A stretch of 64,000 nt of DNA. Origin: Saturnia japonica. Lineage: Eukaryota > Arthropoda > Insecta > Lepidoptera > Saturniidae. The notes beneath the pieces were generated by a model that worked only from the letters and a program-made list of their open reading frames with translations, was not told where the DNA came from and made no database searches. The stretch spans positions 12,304,930 to 12,368,929 of the forward strand of contig CM065325.1 in NCBI GenBank assembly GCA_033032175.1. Reading direction: 5' to 3'. This document shows, one piece after another, positions 61,230 to 64,000 of this stretch (position 1 is the stretch's first letter; each line of letters begins with the position of its first letter). Made by a program: the position numbers and the translations under genes.

Positions 61230-61713
61230 TCTATACAATTTTTACTAAATGCATATGAAAGTACATATTATATAAGAAACCAACAAAAAGCCAATTTTTA
61301 AAATCGTTATCTGCCTGTCCGTCTGTCTGTCTGTTTGTTCCGGGTAATCTCCAAAACGGTTTGACCGACATTTATGGGACTTTCACTGGTAGATAGCTCA
61401 TGTTATAAGGAGTAACTTAGGGTACTTTATTTTAGAAAACGAATTAGGGTTCATGATGAAACAATTCGGGCGCTTAAATGACTTACGCTGAGTAAACCAT
61501 AAGAGATATATCAAATTAATGTACCACATAATTGTAGACATTAAGAAAATCTACAAAAAAGTTAGCGAGAGTATATATATCTATCTTCTAAGGAACACCC
61601 ACAAAAAGCATTTTTGTCTTTAAAATATCCGGGAGCGGGGGAACAAGAATCGAGCGTGTGCCCGATCGATGGCGTTCTGTAGTCCACGTGAGCGAAGCCG
61701 CGGACGCAGCTAG
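61230..61713 (+). mobile_element. Helitron-like element, ATGCATATGAA family, copy 3 (complete)
   Basis: Starts A|TCTATACAATTTTTACTA and ends GACGCAGCTAG|T, inserted between A and T. It contains ACTAAATGCATATGAA, TGTCTGTTTGTTCCGGGTAA, TATGGGACTTTCACTGG and GTAGTCCACGTGAGCGAAGC. 484 bp, non-coding. Confidence 0.85.
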
Positions 61714-62060
61714 TTGACAATATAATTGAATAAAAACCGCATTAAAGAATTTCTTTTGATTGACGTATTGTTTTTGTCCCTAGTTCCATCTTGGTAAAAT
61801 AAGCTCATGTGTAGCAGTCTCACAAAAATAAAACCGCGAAGGCCATACAATTAGCTTATTGGTCGGTTTTGTTGTTGTCCTGCGTCCGGCAGGCCATTTA
61901 GTAAGTTGTGCCTACCGGGATCAATCTATAGTGCATCTGCATATCTTTATTTATTCTTGTAGATTTATCATTTATCAGATATGAAATTAGGGTTATTATA
62001 AACATCATTTCATTATTATCACATATAATTTATGAAAGTTTTATACGTTTATATTTAACA

Positions 62061-62277
62061 CTAGCTTCTACCAGCGTCTTCGTCTGCATGAACTTCAAAA
62101 TTGGGTTCAGAGAGAAATGAAGAAATTGTCACTTTCCAGGATAAAATGTATCCTTTGTGTTAATTTAGGTTATAAGCAATGTGTGCCGAGATTTACTTAA
62201 ATCCGTTCAGCCGTTTTTATGCGATTGTGTAACAAACATAAATAAAAACTTTCACATTTATAATACTACTAGTAGGA
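62061..62277 (-). mobile_element. Helitron-like element, short complete copy
   Basis: On +: CTAGCTTCTACCAGCGTCTT at the left, TTTATAATACTACTAGTAGGA at the right (reverse complement starts TCCTACTAGTAGTATTATAA). 217 bp, with CAGCCGTTTTTATGCGATTG inside. Confidence 0.7.
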
Positions 62278-63410
62278 TTTTCTTCATTTCTTTTAGCAAA
62301 TCTAAATAACCTGTGTTGTAATTTTATGCAGGTAGTTAAAATTTCAGATAACAATTAAATACTGCTGTACTTTGTGAATTCTTTTGTAATGAAGTATGTG
62401 CTATTTCAATATTTAGGTATTTTTAGTTAGCAGCACTATTTTCACAAGTGTCACCAAATTTTGGTCCTTCGAGCCAGAAGATTATAAAATACTAGAAAGA
62501 AATACTTACTTGAATAATATTATATCGTTATGTAATCTGTATTCTTTTACATCAACATTTCTGTCCTGGAAGCCAATTAGCGCTAGATTAAGCGCTTGTT
62601 AGTTGTGTAAACAAGGGTGCGTTAAGGGCGTAAGCTGATTGGTTAAGCTTCGATACAACGAAAATTTTATAAAATGAAACAATTGTTAGTTATTAAAGCA
62701 TGCGAATATTTTTATAAAATTAATTCATAATAATTATATTTCTTCTCGCTTTTCATGAGTTAACGAAAAACATATCTGACTAAAAACCTTAGCTCATTCT
62801 ATTTAGAATCGCCAGGCGGCCGTAGTGATATTGATCAGTGAATTCAATCTCACAAAATATTAGGATCATAATACTAATTTGAGTTTAGGCTTTAGTGATG
62901 AAAAGTGTTCGATAATACCATGGCATTGTAGGTATGTGGAAACATTTTTAGTGCTCGACTGGGTCCACTACCAACTAACAAATAAATAGATTGTAAATAG
63001 ATGGTGCATCGTACATGTTATTTGAATATATTTGTGTTAGGAATACCACCTTATAAACATTGTTTTAAACATCTTTGAGAAATGCTTTATACAGATAGGA
63101 ATGCAATTCAAAAGAAAATTATTAATTAATTTAAACATTAATTTTAAACTGTTTGTATTTATGTTTCGTCAATGGCAGAAAATGGAGGTTTAAAATTATG
63201 TCTAAGTCATGAATATTACTAGATAATTAACGGAGATAGGACATTGCCAGGAAACACCCCTTTTAGAAATAATATAATATATTATGATGGTACATTGTCT
63301 CAGGATTATGACATTTATTTAATTTTATATTTCATTCAAATCCTCGCTCCAATCTTAAATCCACTTACAATTTCCATAGCGCAGCTGGGCATAATATGTG
63401 TTCATAGTGA

Positions 63411-64000
<590 letters not shown>

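Overview
The window is AT-rich eukaryotic DNA, almost certainly from a moth or butterfly (Lepidoptera). The dense interspersed repeats are of lepidopteran type: Helitron-like elements with 5' TC...ACTAATATTATAAA and a 3' GC-rich hairpin ending CTAG, a tRNA-derived SINE, and tails of non-LTR retrotransposons. The host species and repeat-family names are inferred from pattern memory, not from a database search.

One protein-coding gene is clearly supported, on the + strand. It encodes the 56-kDa (B56/B') regulatory subunit of protein phosphatase 2A, of the gamma/delta class. Six coding exons join in frame: 11299-11406, 29041-29224, 55398-55597, 56564-56767, 58606-58736 and 63425-63542. They give 315 residues, and the gene runs off the right edge. 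A second, GC-rich first coding exon at 46241-46622 ends in the same splice phase as exon 2 and can replace exons 1+2. One gene therefore appears to have two promoters and two different N-termini on a shared phosphatase-targeting core.

Layout: 1-10.5 kb is upstream sequence full of Helitron-like, LINE and SINE remnants. About 10.5-11.3 kb is less repetitive and probably holds the distal promoter and 5' UTR. 11.4-29.0 kb is a 17.6-kb first intron with transposons, including a 1.2-kb terminal-inverted-repeat (TIR) element carrying a SINE. 29.2-55.4 kb is a 26-kb intron that contains the internal CpG-rich promoter and alternative first exon at about 46.05-46.62 kb. 55.4-64 kb holds the conserved core exons, separated by introns of 1.0, 1.8 and 4.7 kb.

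Most of the remaining sequence can be assigned to recurring families within the window. These include two apparent SINE/LINE pairs that share a 3' tail, several TIR elements, and two long Helitron-like copies whose central segment lies in opposite orientations relative to their ends. I found no second host gene, no tRNA or rRNA gene, no CRISPR array and no viral gene. Besides repeats, the points most worth a second look are the two alternative N-termini, a Gly-to-Val change inside the LxxIxE-motif pocket of B56, and a small splice-site-flanked open segment at 37.7 kb.
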